Of a stretch of DNA of 64,000 nucleotides, positions 1 through 10,464 are shown in pieces (position 1 is the first letter of the stretch; each line of letters opens with the position of its first letter). Source of the DNA: an uncultured Porphyromonadaceae bacterium (GTDB lineage: Bacteria; Bacteroidota; Bacteroidia; Bacteroidales; Paludibacteraceae); assembly GCA_949285425.1 (NCBI GenBank), contig CASEAJ010000004.1:19259-83258 (forward strand). The letters run 5' to 3'. Under the pieces are notes generated by a model. It saw only the letters and a list, made by a program, of their open reading frames with translations. It ran no database searches and was not told where the DNA came from. Position numbers and translations under genes: made by a program.

Positions 1-4
1 TGAT

Positions 5-1843
5 ATGAAACGTGCGATATATACAAGCGCCTGGGCCATAGGATTGTGGATGTGTATCTCGGCTACAAGCTGTCACATCGATGTAGATCATCCGAAAAAC
101 GACCCGATTACTTACGGAGACAGCTACATGGATGTATACCTTTCAACGGACAAGGCCGCCTATTATCCGGGAGATGTTGTAAATGTCAAACTCAACAAAA
201 TGCCGGAAGGCAACCTCACCATACGTTACAAACATTGGAACAAGGTGATAAAGGAAGAACCGCTTACAGGAACCGAATGGACTTGGACCCCTCCAGAAGA
301 GGATTTTCAAGGTTACCTGATTGACCTCTATTCCGTAGAAAATGGCAAGGAAGTGGTAAAGGGAAGCGTAGCTGTCGATGTATCGTCCGACCCGAAAGTA
401 TTTCCACGCAACGGTTTTCTGTCGGAATATGGCAAAAAAGGACAAGTGGAAATAGACCAAGTTATCGATAGATTGTGCCGTCACCACATTAACTACGTGC
501 AATATCAAGACTGGCATTACAAACACCACATGCCGCTTGCAGGCACACCGGCCGCTCCCATGGATGTATGGACCGACATCATCAGCCGCAATTGTTACCG
601 TTCTACCATCGATGGGTACATAGAAGCCGGACACAAACGTAATATGAAATCATTGTTCTATAACCTGGCTTATGGTGCATTGAACGATGCTGCACAAGAC
701 GGAGTGAGCGAAGAATGGTATACATGGACAGACGCAGAACTCATCAACAAAGATGCCCATCCCCTCGATTCACCGTTCAAAAGTTGGATATACATCATGA
801 ACCTGGAAAAACAAGGCTGGATTGACTATCTCGGCGAACGTACAAGTGATGTATACAAGGTGTTCGACTTTGATGGATACCAAGTCGACCAATTGGGTGG
901 ACGTGGCAAAACAACCTACGACAATGAGGGCAAGCCCATAGAATACCCACAAGGAGGCTTTACTACTTTTCTGGAAGAGATGAAACGTCGTGAGCCGGAA
1001 AAGAGTTTGGTAATGAATGCTGTTGGCGGTTTCGGTAAGGAAGAGATAGGACGTGCCGGGGTGGTCGACTTCTTTTATACCGAGGTGTGGGACAAAGGCA
1101 GCTTTACGGCCATATCCGATGCCATACAAGGCTATGACAACGTGGAAAACAACACTTTTGAAAACGAGAATAACTCCGCCATCAACGGCACGGAACGTCA
1201 TGTCGTCTTGGCGGCTTACATGAACTACGATTACGGCACATTGGGCAAGAACTATTTCAACACACCGGGTGTCCTTATGGCCAATGCTGCCATTCACGCT
1301 TGGGGAGGAGCACACTTAGAACTGGGCGAACACATGCTCAATAACGAGTACTTTCCCAATAACAACTTACGTATGAAGGGAGAATTGGAAATAGCCACCA
1401 TTGTGTATTACGACTTCATAACAGCTTACCAAAACCTGTTACGCGGAGGTGGCCGCTTCGTAGGTGTCGATGCCACTTCGAGTGATGGGAGCGTGCGCTT
1501 CAACCAATGGGGGCCACAAATAGGGCAAGTTGCCACCATAGGTCGCATTATGCCTGACAACAAGACGGCGGTAGTAAGCCTGCTCAACTATACCGATGCC
1601 GTGCATTTGGACTGGTGCGACTCGAATGCTGACCAGGCCGAACAGAAGTTGATTGAAGGTAAGACCATTTCACTGAAAATAAACGATGGTCCTTCCGGAA
1701 CGCCCAAAGCGGTATGGTTTGCTACCCCTGATGCAAACTATGGTGTGTCACAATCACTCGACTTCACCCTTGAAGGCGGCCAAATCAACATTACGTTGCC
1801 TTCACTCAAATACTGGTCGATGATCGTAGTAGAATACGAATGA
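5..1843 (+). CDS. GH66 dextranase-like lipoprotein
   Basis: This is a complete 612-residue secreted glycoside hydrolase of family GH66, whose members cut internal alpha-1,6-glucan bonds (dextranase) or form cyclic isomaltooligosaccharides. The N-terminus is a lipoprotein signal peptide with SATSC ending at Cys23, so the enzyme is probably anchored in the outer membrane. An N-terminal beta-sandwich (about residues 40-125) precedes the catalytic barrel. GYQVDQLG puts the likely nucleophile at Asp295, and FYTEVW gives a candidate acid/base at Glu360. The C-terminal part (about 480-612) looks like a beta-sandwich. The ATG lies four bases from the window edge, so upstream partners such as a SusC/SusD pair would be outside the window. 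A GH97 follows 90 bp downstream. Family assignment is confident; dextranase versus cyclising activity cannot be decided. Confidence 0.88.
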   Translation: MKRAIYTSAWAIGLWMCISATSCHIDVDHPKNDPITYGDSYMDVYLSTDKAAYYPGDVVNVKLNKMPEGNLTIRYKHWNKVIKEEPLTGTEWTWTPPEEDFQGYLIDLYSVENGKEVVKGSVAVDVSSDPKVFPRNGFLSEYGKKGQVEIDQVIDRLCRHHINYVQYQDWHYKHHMPLAGTPAAPMDVWTDIISRNCYRSTIDGYIEAGHKRNMKSLFYNLAYGALNDAAQDGVSEEWYTWTDAELINKDAHPLDSPFKSWIYIMNLEKQGWIDYLGERTSDVYKVFDFDGYQVDQLGGRGKTTYDNEGKPIEYPQGGFTTFLEEMKRREPEKSLVMNAVGGFGKEEIGRAGVVDFFYTEVWDKGSFTAISDAIQGYDNVENNTFENENNSAINGTERHVVLAAYMNYDYGTLGKNYFNTPGVLMANAAIHAWGGAHLELGEHMLNNEYFPNNNLRMKGELEIATIVYYDFITAYQNLLRGGGRFVGVDATSSDGSVRFNQWGPQIGQVATIGRIMPDNKTAVVSLLNYTDAVHLDWCDSNADQAEQKLIEGKTISLKINDGPSGTPKAVWFATPDANYGVSQSLDFTLEGGQINITLPSLKYWSMIVVEYE

Positions 1844-1856
1844 CCCAAACTCAAAA

Positions 1857-1897
1857 CCGGCAGGTAACAAGTATATTGTTTCCTGCCGGCACTTTTT
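1857..1897 (+). terminator. intrinsic terminator after the GH66 gene
   Basis: The arms CCGGCAGG (1857-1864) and CCTGCCGG (1882-1889) pair, extended by GTAAC/GTTT-like pairing, and are followed by a T-run at 1893-1897. It lies between the GH66 and GH97 genes, so the GH97 may be transcribed partly by read-through or from its own promoter. Confidence 0.75.
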
Positions 1898-1909
1898 AAT
1901 AAAACTTGA

Positions 1910-4135
<2,226 letters not shown>

Positions 4136-4220
4136 GCAAAAAGAGCATGAAACAACCATGAAGAAATGCCGTGCAACGAGTGAGTGGTAAATTTTCCACT
4201 ATCCGTCAGTCGCACAAAAC

Positions 4221-4264
4221 AAAAAGGTTGAGTCGAAATACGAATTTTCGACCCAACCTTTTTT
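4221..4264. terminator. bidirectional terminator between GH97 and thrC
   Basis: A long hairpin pairs AAAAGGTTGAGTCGAAA (starting about 4222) with TTTTCGACCCAACCTTTT (ending 4263). The A-run and T-run flank it symmetrically, so it can stop transcripts from both convergent genes. Confidence 0.85.
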
Positions 4265-4365
4265 ACATCCACCTCTTGAGACAACGTGAGTTCGACAAAT
4301 TCACGTCAAGACAAGGGTTATAACTTCAGTGGCACAAAATAATCATAAAAGTTTTCCGTACAAAT

Positions 4366-5673
4366 TTATTTCGCCAACAGCAAAGCCTTCAATGCATCGA
4401 AATCGTTCGTCAGAGGAACGCTTTGTTTCGTGCCGCGCATGAACTCCTGCAATTTCTGCGGCACGGCGACAGGACTGCCGACAATGCGTTCCACCGTGTC
4501 CTTGAACTTGGCCGGATGAGCGGTTTCCAGGAACACCCCTGCTTCGCCCGGCTGCAACAGTTCGGTCAAAGCCCGGTAGCCGCAGGCTCCGTGCGGATCG
4601 AGCAGATAGCCCGTAGCTTCATAGCAGGTGCGCACCGTGTCGGCTATCTGCTCGTCGGTGTAGCGTGCCCCGCTAATATCGGCGGCAATGGCAGCATGGG
4701 AGTGGCCGTACAAGTCGAGTATGCGGGCAAAGTTGCTGGGGTCGCCCACATCCATGGCATTGGCAATGGTCGGCACCGACGGACGAGGACGATATTCGCC
4801 CGTCTGCAGATATTCAAAGAACACATCGTTACGGTTGTTGGCGGCTATGAACCGTTTCACCGGCAAGCCCATGCGGCGGGCAAAAAGTCCGGCGGTTATG
4901 TTGCCGAAGTTACCGCTCGGCACGCAAACCACCATGTGCTCCGCCTGCTGAGGCGCCATGCGCTTCAACTGTGCATAAGCGTAAAAATAGTAGAACGACT
5001 GTGGCAAGAAACGTGCCACATTAATGGAGTTGGCCGAAGTGAGCTTCATGCGGGCATTCAGTTCCGCATCAAGAAAGGCCGTTTTCACCAAACGCTGGCA
5101 ATCATCAAAGGTGCCTTCCACCTCGATGGCAGTAATGTTTTGTCCGAGGGTCGTAAACTGGCATTCCTGTATGGGGCTGACCAGTCCTTTCGGATAGAGC
5201 ACATACACATGAATGCCCTCCACCCCAAGAAATCCGTTGGCCACCGCACTGCCCGTATCGCCCGATGTGGCGACCAGCACATTCACTTCATGCGTCCCCT
5301 GCCGACGGATGAAATAGGAAAGCAGGCGCGACATGAAGCGCCCCCCAACATCCTTGAAGGCAAGCGTCGGACCATGATACAGTTCCAAAGCATATATGCC
5401 ATCGCTCACCGCAACCAACGGCACATCAAACGAAAGCGTGTCATCCACTATCTGCCGCAAAGCAGCGGCATCCACATCCTCACCGAAGAAGGCTTCGGCC
5501 ACCCTGCCGGCCATTTCCTGAAAAGAAAGCGACTCGATGGTATCGAAAAACGACTGCGGCAGCCGTTCTATACGCTCGGGCATAAACAACCCCCGGTCCT
5601 CGGCCAGGCCCTTAACCACGGCCTCTTCAAGGCCTACATTTGATACACTCCGGTTGGTACTGTAATAGTTCAT
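4366..5673 (-). CDS. thrC: threonine synthase
   Basis: This 435-residue protein is threonine synthase, the PLP enzyme that converts O-phosphohomoserine to threonine and phosphate. The N-terminus MNYYSTNRSV with a GLEEAVVKGLAEDRGLFMPE segment is typical. HGPTLAFKDVGGRFM carries the PLP-binding Lys107, and ATSGDTGSA is the conserved loop after it. Length matches the bacterial type. It lies on the minus strand behind a DUF4468 gene and an apgM-like gene, with a 59-bp gap full of short GTGACAA-type repeats. The apgM-like enzyme may supply its substrate. The thrA gene, often next to these two in Bacteroides, is not in this window. Confidence 0.95.
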   Translation of the reverse strand: MNYYSTNRSVSNVGLEEAVVKGLAEDRGLFMPERIERLPQSFFDTIESLSFQEMAGRVAEAFFGEDVDAAALRQIVDDTLSFDVPLVAVSDGIYALELYHGPTLAFKDVGGRFMSRLLSYFIRRQGTHEVNVLVATSGDTGSAVANGFLGVEGIHVYVLYPKGLVSPIQECQFTTLGQNITAIEVEGTFDDCQRLVKTAFLDAELNARMKLTSANSINVARFLPQSFYYFYAYAQLKRMAPQQAEHMVVCVPSGNFGNITAGLFARRMGLPVKRFIAANNRNDVFFEYLQTGEYRPRPSVPTIANAMDVGDPSNFARILDLYGHSHAAIAADISGARYTDEQIADTVRTCYEATGYLLDPHGACGYRALTELLQPGEAGVFLETAHPAKFKDTVERIVGSPVAVPQKLQEFMRGTKQSVPLTNDFDALKALLLAK

Positions 5674-5678
5674 GTTCT

Positions 5679-5721
5679 GTGACGGGTTATGTGTGACAAG
5701 TTATGAGTGACAAGTGACGGG
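5679..5721. repeat. degenerate GTGACAA/GTGACGA short repeats
   Basis: The 59-bp gap between thrC and the DUF4468 gene consists largely of imperfect copies of TGTGACGGGTTAT, TGTGACAAGTTAT, AGTGACAAG and TGACGGG. The same words recur at 10373-10397 and 23041-23097. No promoter or gene is visible in it. Confidence 0.7.
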
Positions 5722-5732
5722 GTATCGGACTT

Positions 5733-6314
5733 TTATTGGGCATGCAATGCCTGTTCCACCTCACCGACAATTTCGTTGATACGTATCAAGGCCGCATCGG
5801 TTATTTTTCCGGAAGCATCCTTCAGAAACAGGGTCTTGTAGGATTTATCCACCATGATTTCCTTGGCCGTATATTTTGCCGGACGCACCGAACCGCGGCT
5901 ATCGGGCTGACGCTGTCCGGTGAGCAAATCATAGTCCTCCTTGTCCATGAAGTTCATGTCTTGGAAAGTCACGCGACAATATCCATCGGCATAATCAAAC
6001 ACCAGATTGTAACGCATGTACATGATGTAAACGGCAAGTGCCTGCTTTTTATACAGCAACGAATCGACCGATTCGCACACAACCTTCTTGTCATCGTTCA
6101 TCACCACCCGTCCGGAAGTGGCATCGAAACCGGTGGAAAGATACATCAATACACGCTTACGGATTTCCTCCCCTGTAATGGGAAGATCTTTGTATTCTGC
6201 ACTGAACACGACCTGTCCATCCTGTACAGGGACAGCATCCGCTGTAAACTTAGGTTGTGCCACAACAAGCATGCAAGGGAAAAGAAATGCCAACAAAATC
6301 AGTTTTCTACTCAT
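5733..6314 (-). CDS. DUF4468 domain secreted protein
   Basis: This 193-residue protein has a clear signal peptide (MSRKLILLAFLFPCMLVVAQ). The rest matches the DUF4468 pattern of Bacteroidetes periplasmic proteins with a TBP-like fold: VVFSAEYKDLPITGEEI near the start and YNLVFDYADGYCRVTFQDM in the middle. The function of the family is not known. It sits between apgM and thrC on the same strand with gaps of 113 and 59 bp, so it may be co-transcribed, but nothing ties it to threonine synthesis. The mature protein is small, soluble and has no membrane segment. I recognise the family from the motif arrangement only. Confidence 0.72.
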   Translation of the reverse strand: MSRKLILLAFLFPCMLVVAQPKFTADAVPVQDGQVVFSAEYKDLPITGEEIRKRVLMYLSTGFDATSGRVVMNDDKKVVCESVDSLLYKKQALAVYIMYMRYNLVFDYADGYCRVTFQDMNFMDKEDYDLLTGQRQPDSRGSVRPAKYTAKEIMVDKSYKTLFLKDASGKITDAALIRINEIVGEVEQALHAQ

Positions 6315-6427
6315 TTTTCTGTTTTTTTAAATTCCATTATTGTTTTAAGCAACTCGAAAAAACTCGATCAATTAATTTTCACGAGTTACTTGACTGTTTT
6401 TTCCTACACTTTAAAATAAGACAAGGT

Positions 6428-7639
6428 TCATTGTCCTTGCAAAAGAGCCCGGATAAATCCATCTCCCCTCAACTCGCCGTAACGTCCTGCCCGGGCCGCA
6501 AATTCATCATACACCGTCACCCCATCGGGCTCGCTGCCGGGACGGTAAATCACAAACGGCACAGGGTCGCCGGTGTGGGTACGCAGGGCACAGGGAGTGG
6601 GATGATCGGGCAACACAGCCACGGTTACCGGTTCGCTCCAGGTACGCAACTCGTCCATAATAGGCTGCACGACACGATGGTCCAGGTACTCGATGGTACG
6701 CAACTTCAGCTGCTGGTCTCCTTCATGCCCGGCTTCATCGCTGGCTTCGATGTGCAAATATACAAAATCATTCTCACGTAGCGCATCCAATGCCGCCCGG
6801 GCTTTTCCTTCATAGTTCGTGTCATAAAGTCCCGTTGCACCAGGCACCAGCACCGGGGTCAGTCCGGCATACACACCAATTCCCCGAATGAGGTCGACCG
6901 CCGAAATCACCACCCCGCTCCGCAAGCCATACATGTGAAGCAGCGTATCCATGCGGGGTTTATAGCCCGGCGACCAGGGCCACAGGCTGTTGGCCTTGTC
7001 CTTGCCGGCCGAAGCACGCCGAAGATTTACCGGATGACGGTCGAGCAGTTCCTGCGAGCGCAGTATCAGGCTGTTCAGACGACGGGCGGTAGGCACAGCC
7101 TCCTCACATTCGGCCCGCACCAGCACGTTGCGGAAAGGCACTCCCGGCACATCGTGCGGCGGAGTGCAGTGAATGCGCTTGTCACCTCCGCGAAGCTTCA
7201 GCAAATGACGGTATGACACTCCGGGAAAAAGCCTCACCGCCTCATCACCCAGTTCGCGCTGCAAAAAGGCAATCAGTTCTCCGGCCTCCTCGTTGCTTAT
7301 GTGACCGGCCGAATGGCTTTTTATCTTCCCATCGTCCACACAAATGAGATTACAGCGCATGGCCATTTCGCCCGGTTCTATATCGATGCCCATGCTGGCA
7401 GCCTCAAGCGACCCGCGCCCTTCAAACACCTGCGCCACATCATAGCCCAACACGCTGAGATTGGCAATCTCGCTGCCCGGAGCAAATCCGGCCGGCACCG
7501 TATGCAACATACCGCTGCAACCTTTTGCCGCCAGCATATCCATGGCAGGCGTGTCAGCCGCCTGCAAGGGAGTGAGTCCGCCCAACCCGGCTATCGGCAC
7601 ATCGGCCATGCCATCGCCTAATATTATAAGATATTTCAT
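6428..7639 (-). CDS. apgM-like phosphomutase, probable homoserine kinase (ThrB2 type)
   Basis: This 403-residue protein is an alkaline-phosphatase-superfamily enzyme of the archaeal-type cofactor-independent phosphoglycerate mutase group. ILGDGMAD gives the first metal ligand at Asp9, and GSEIANLSVLGYD contains the active-site serine at Ser62. Later ligands lie in HIEASDEAGHEGD and VLPDHPTPC. In Bacteroides, proteins of this type beside thrC have been proposed to act as an alternative homoserine kinase, feeding O-phosphohomoserine to threonine synthase. No classical thrB is in the window, and thrC is two genes downstream, which fits that role. Glycolytic phosphoglycerate mutase activity remains possible. 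A TATATTTG -7 element lies about 100 bp upstream on the minus strand. Confidence 0.85.
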   Translation of the reverse strand: MKYLIILGDGMADVPIAGLGGLTPLQAADTPAMDMLAAKGCSGMLHTVPAGFAPGSEIANLSVLGYDVAQVFEGRGSLEAASMGIDIEPGEMAMRCNLICVDDGKIKSHSAGHISNEEAGELIAFLQRELGDEAVRLFPGVSYRHLLKLRGGDKRIHCTPPHDVPGVPFRNVLVRAECEEAVPTARRLNSLILRSQELLDRHPVNLRRASAGKDKANSLWPWSPGYKPRMDTLLHMYGLRSGVVISAVDLIRGIGVYAGLTPVLVPGATGLYDTNYEGKARAALDALRENDFVYLHIEASDEAGHEGDQQLKLRTIEYLDHRVVQPIMDELRTWSEPVTVAVLPDHPTPCALRTHTGDPVPFVIYRPGSEPDGVTVYDEFAARAGRYGELRGDGFIRALLQGQ

Positions 7640-7738
7640 AGCAAACCTCCATTCTGTTTTACTGCATCCCTGCTGTCCGTTTTTCCAATCGGCAACAATC
7701 GGGAGGCGGTAAATTGTCAGTTTTTAATCATTTTTCGG

Positions 7739-7746
7739 CAAATATA
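7739..7746 (-). promoter_or_regulatory. candidate -7 element for apgM operon
   Basis: Read on the minus strand this is TATATTTG, matching the Bacteroidetes -7 consensus TAnnTTTG. It lies 100 bp before the apgM start. TTTG words lie 11 and 16 bp further upstream, closer than the usual spacing, so the -33 element is uncertain. Confidence 0.5.
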
Positions 7747-7907
7747 GACATTTTAATCAAAACAAACGGAAAAACATAACAATTTGCCCGTTAAAAGACC
7801 CGAAAAAACAGAAAGAAAGTCAGCTGCACGGCAAAACAGTTCCTCCATGCACGCAAGGAACTTTACGATTTCATCGGTTCGTGTTTACCGTTTTTCCGGA
7901 ATAAAAT

Positions 7908-8001
7908 CTATAGCCTCGCATGGGAGGTTATATGACCTCCCATGCAAGGTTACATGACCTCCCATGCGAGGCTATACGACCTTCCATGCGAGGCTGTAGA
8001 A
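7908..8001. repeat. 22-bp tandem array with alternating dyads
   Basis: Four units of exactly 22 bp run at 7914-7935, 7936-7957, 7958-7979 and 7980-8001. Each contains a near-palindrome centred on CATG (CCTCGCATGGGAGG in unit 1 is the exact reverse complement of CCTCCCATGCGAGG in unit 3). A second dyad lies about 11 bp away around TATA/TACA, for example AGGTTATATGACCT. A CTATAG word at 7908-7913 precedes the array. The array sits in the 521-bp gap (7640-8160) between the divergent apgM and S41 protease genes. No gene is supported in the gap; apart from the two promoters I see nothing else in it. Confidence 0.85.
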
Positions 8002-8095
8002 TATTGCCTGCTGAAACGACAAAACAATACGGCCAAGACAACGAACAAACACTCATGGATAAAAAAACGACCGTCCCTTTTTCCAGCATCAACCA

Positions 8096-8128
8096 TTTGC
8101 CTACTTCCCGTCTTTTTTTCTACCTTTG
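8096..8128 (+). promoter_or_regulatory. promoter of the S41 protease gene
   Basis: TTTG (8096-8099), a 21-bp spacer and TACCTTTG (8121-8128) form a near-perfect Bacteroidetes promoter. It leaves a leader of roughly 25 nt before the ATG at 8161. Confidence 0.8.
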
Positions 8129-8160
8129 CAAGCTATAATCTTCAAACGGTCATAATCTGT

Positions 8161-9825
8161 ATGAAAAAAATATTATCCGTCCTTTTTATCATCCTGCCTT
8201 TCTGGCTGCAGGCGCAAGGCATTTCACCCGCCGAACAGCGCAAACTGAACCACGTGCTCATGGCCGTGTCCAACCTGTACGTGGACAGCATTGACGACAA
8301 AAAAGTCATTGAAGACGCCATTGTCTCCATACTGGAGGAACTGGACCCGCACTCCGCCTACATTCCGAAAGAAGAAGTGGAACGGGTGCGTGAACCGCTG
8401 CAAGGCAGTTTCGACGGCATTGGCGTACAATTCCAAATGCTGGAAGACACCCTGTTTGTCGTGCAAACCATTGCCGGCTGCCCGGCCGAGAAAGTCGGCA
8501 TATTGCCCGGCGACCGCATGATTTACATTGAAGACACGCTCATTGCCGGCGTCAAAATGAAGACGACCGACATTATGAAACGTCTGCGCGGCCCGAGGGG
8601 TTCGGAAGTGAACGTACGCATGCTGCGCCGGAACGAACGGGAACTGCTTTCGTTCAAAATCATCCGCGACAAGATTCCCGTCAACACCGTCGACGCCAGC
8701 TACCTGATAAACGACAGCATCGGCTACATCAAGATAAACAGCTTCGGAGCGACAACCGTGCAGGAATACCGCAGTGCTTTCGATTCCCTCGGCACACAAG
8801 GCATGCGCCATCTCATACTCGACCTGCAGGGCAACGGGGGCGGATACCTCGGAGCGGCCATCGAGCTGGCCGACCAGTTCCTCCGCGAAGGACAGCTCAT
8901 TGTCTACACCGAAGGGCTGCACCAGCACCGGCAGGAAGCACTGGCCACCCGCTACGGCAACTATGAACACGGGCAACTGGCCGTACTGGTAGATGAATAC
9001 TCGGCATCGGCCAGCGAAATCGTATCGGGAGCCATACAAGACTGGGACCGGGGCATTATCATCGGACGCCGCACCTTCGGCAAAGGATTGGTGCAACGCG
9101 AACTGGAACTGCTCGACGGGTCGCTCATGCGGCTCACCACCGCCCGCTACTATACGCCCACGGGCCGCTGCATACAAAAGCCCTATAAAGACGGAGTGAA
9201 AAAATACGAAGAAGAGCTCATGAACCGCTACAAGCACGGCGAACTCATTTATGCAGACAGCATCCATTTCCCCGACTCATTGCGCTACAGCACCTTGCTC
9301 AAAGGACGCACCGTGTATGGAGGAGGAGGCATCATGCCCGACATTTTCATTCCCCTCGACACCACACGCTACACCGACTATCACCGCCGGCTGGTGGCCC
9401 GCGGAGTCATGAACAAAACCATCGTGCAGTACATTGAGCAAAACCGCAACAAGCTGAAAAGCCTTTACCCAACCTTCGATGCTTACGAAGCACGCTACAA
9501 CACCCCCGACACATTCATCGTCGCGCTGGTAAACGCAGGAGAAAAGGAGGGCATCAAGCAGGACAAGAAACAGCTTGAAACATCAAAAGCACTGATCCGG
9601 CTGCAGGCCAAGGCACTCATTGCACGCGACCTGTGGGGAACAAACGCATACTACCGCATCATGAACACGGAAAACGAATCTCTCAAAAAAGCGGTGGAGG
9701 CATTCAAACAGCCGGCTCTATTCACAACAGGCATACCGGACCGGACAACCGGAAGCACCGACGGACGGCCGGGACAACCCAACCAACAACTCGCTGCAGA
9801 AAGGAGCACACAGCATGTGGATTGA
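8161..9825 (+). CDS. S41 family C-terminal processing protease
   Basis: This is a 554-residue tail-specific (S41) serine protease with a signal peptide (MKKILSVLFIILPFWLQAQG). A PDZ domain covers about residues 80-165. The catalytic domain follows with DLQGNGGG (about 221-228). SASASE and RTFGKG carry the Ser/Lys dyad; the 25-residue spacing of the dyad points to Ser283 and Lys308. Such enzymes process periplasmic proteins from their C-termini. I take the ATG at 8161 because it follows a strong promoter and begins the signal peptide; the frame is open further upstream through the repeat array, but that part is non-coding in character. Its last 11 bases overlap the start of pnuC, so the two are probably translated from one message. 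Confidence 0.9.
   Translation: MKKILSVLFIILPFWLQAQGISPAEQRKLNHVLMAVSNLYVDSIDDKKVIEDAIVSILEELDPHSAYIPKEEVERVREPLQGSFDGIGVQFQMLEDTLFVVQTIAGCPAEKVGILPGDRMIYIEDTLIAGVKMKTTDIMKRLRGPRGSEVNVRMLRRNERELLSFKIIRDKIPVNTVDASYLINDSIGYIKINSFGATTVQEYRSAFDSLGTQGMRHLILDLQGNGGGYLGAAIELADQFLREGQLIVYTEGLHQHRQEALATRYGNYEHGQLAVLVDEYSASASEIVSGAIQDWDRGIIIGRRTFGKGLVQRELELLDGSLMRLTTARYYTPTGRCIQKPYKDGVKKYEEELMNRYKHGELIYADSIHFPDSLRYSTLLKGRTVYGGGGIMPDIFIPLDTTRYTDYHRRLVARGVMNKTIVQYIEQNRNKLKSLYPTFDAYEARYNTPDTFIVALVNAGEKEGIKQDKKQLETSKALIRLQAKALIARDLWGTNAYYRIMNTENESLKKAVEAFKQPALFTTGIPDRTTGSTDGRPGQPNQQLAAERSTQHVD
9801..9806 (+). promoter_or_regulatory. Shine-Dalgarno AAGGAG before pnuC
   Basis: AAGGAG lies eight bases before the pnuC ATG, inside the end of the protease gene. 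A full Shine-Dalgarno is uncommon in Bacteroidetes and supports the overlapping start at 9815. Confidence 0.6.
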
Positions 9826-10372
9826 AATAACCGGAACGCTGCTCAGCCTGGCCTACCTGTACCTCTCGGTCAGACAGAAACCGGCCTTGTGGATTTTCGG
9901 CTTCCTGTGTTCCGCACTCTACACGGTCGTGTTTTTCCGGAGCAAGTTCTACGCCGACATGACCCTGCAACTGTATTACCTGGCAGTGAGCGTGTACGGC
10001 TGGTGGAACTGGCAACGGGGAACAACCCCCTCCAAACAAAAAGACACATTGCCGGTCACCGTCACGCCCCGACACCTGTGGCCTGCGCTCGCCGTGGCCA
10101 GCATCCTCATTTTCATGGCCTACTACGCCGTGCTTCGCCGCACCGATGCCGCCTTGCCCGCCGGCGACTCCTTCACCACCGCACTGAGCATTGTGGCCAC
10201 ATGGATGCTTGCCAAGAAATACATTGAATACTGGCTCATATTCATCGTGGTCGATGCCCTGTCTGCAGGGCAATACATATACAAGGAACTCTACCCGACG
10301 GCCGCCCTGTTTGTGGTCTACACCATCATGGCCGTGGTAGGATACTTCCAGTGGAAGAAAAGCCTTGAATGA
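9815..10372 (+). CDS. pnuC: PnuC-family vitamin transporter
   Basis: This 185-residue integral membrane protein belongs to the PnuC family of facilitators that move nicotinamide riboside or, in some relatives, thiamine, followed by trapping through phosphorylation. Seven hydrophobic segments can be counted (about 1-19, 23-42, 50-67, 87-108, 117-131, 135-150 and 163-180). The third ends in YGWWNWQRG, the aromatic WxW motif near the substrate site. There is no neighbouring kinase or thiamine pyrophosphokinase and no recognisable TPP riboswitch upstream, so the vitamin cannot be assigned from context. The start overlaps the protease gene by 11 bp and has its own AAGGAG. Confidence 0.88.
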   Translation: MWIEITGTLLSLAYLYLSVRQKPALWIFGFLCSALYTVVFFRSKFYADMTLQLYYLAVSVYGWWNWQRGTTPSKQKDTLPVTVTPRHLWPALAVASILIFMAYYAVLRRTDAALPAGDSFTTALSIVATWMLAKKYIEYWLIFIVVDALSAGQYIYKELYPTAALFVVYTIMAVVGYFQWKKSLE

Positions 10373-10390
10373 CGAGTTGACAGTGACGAG

Positions 10391-10416
10391 TGACAAGCAC
10401 GGCCTGCTCGACGAAC
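10391..10416 (+). repeat. orphan copy of the phosphoesterase 5' coding sequence
   Basis: This 26-nt stretch repeats 12312-12337 with two mismatches, including an exact 19-nt match (CACGGCCTGCTCGACGAAC). At 12312-12337 it encodes codons for DTHGLLDE at the start of the phosphoesterase. Here it is outside any gene, immediately after GTGACGAGTGACAAG-type repeats at 10373-10397. The pair brackets the esterase gene. Confidence 0.85.
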
Positions 10417-10464
10417 AGGAAAGTAACGTCCAATGAAGATAAACAAATTTTAATTTTGAAAACA

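Noticed and set aside
4423..5643. A 406-codon plus-strand open frame
   Set aside because: It is antisense to thrC and lacks any recognisable motif.
7908..8001. CRISPR array
   Set aside because: The 22-bp units are directly adjacent without unique spacers, are themselves palindromic, and no cas genes are present.
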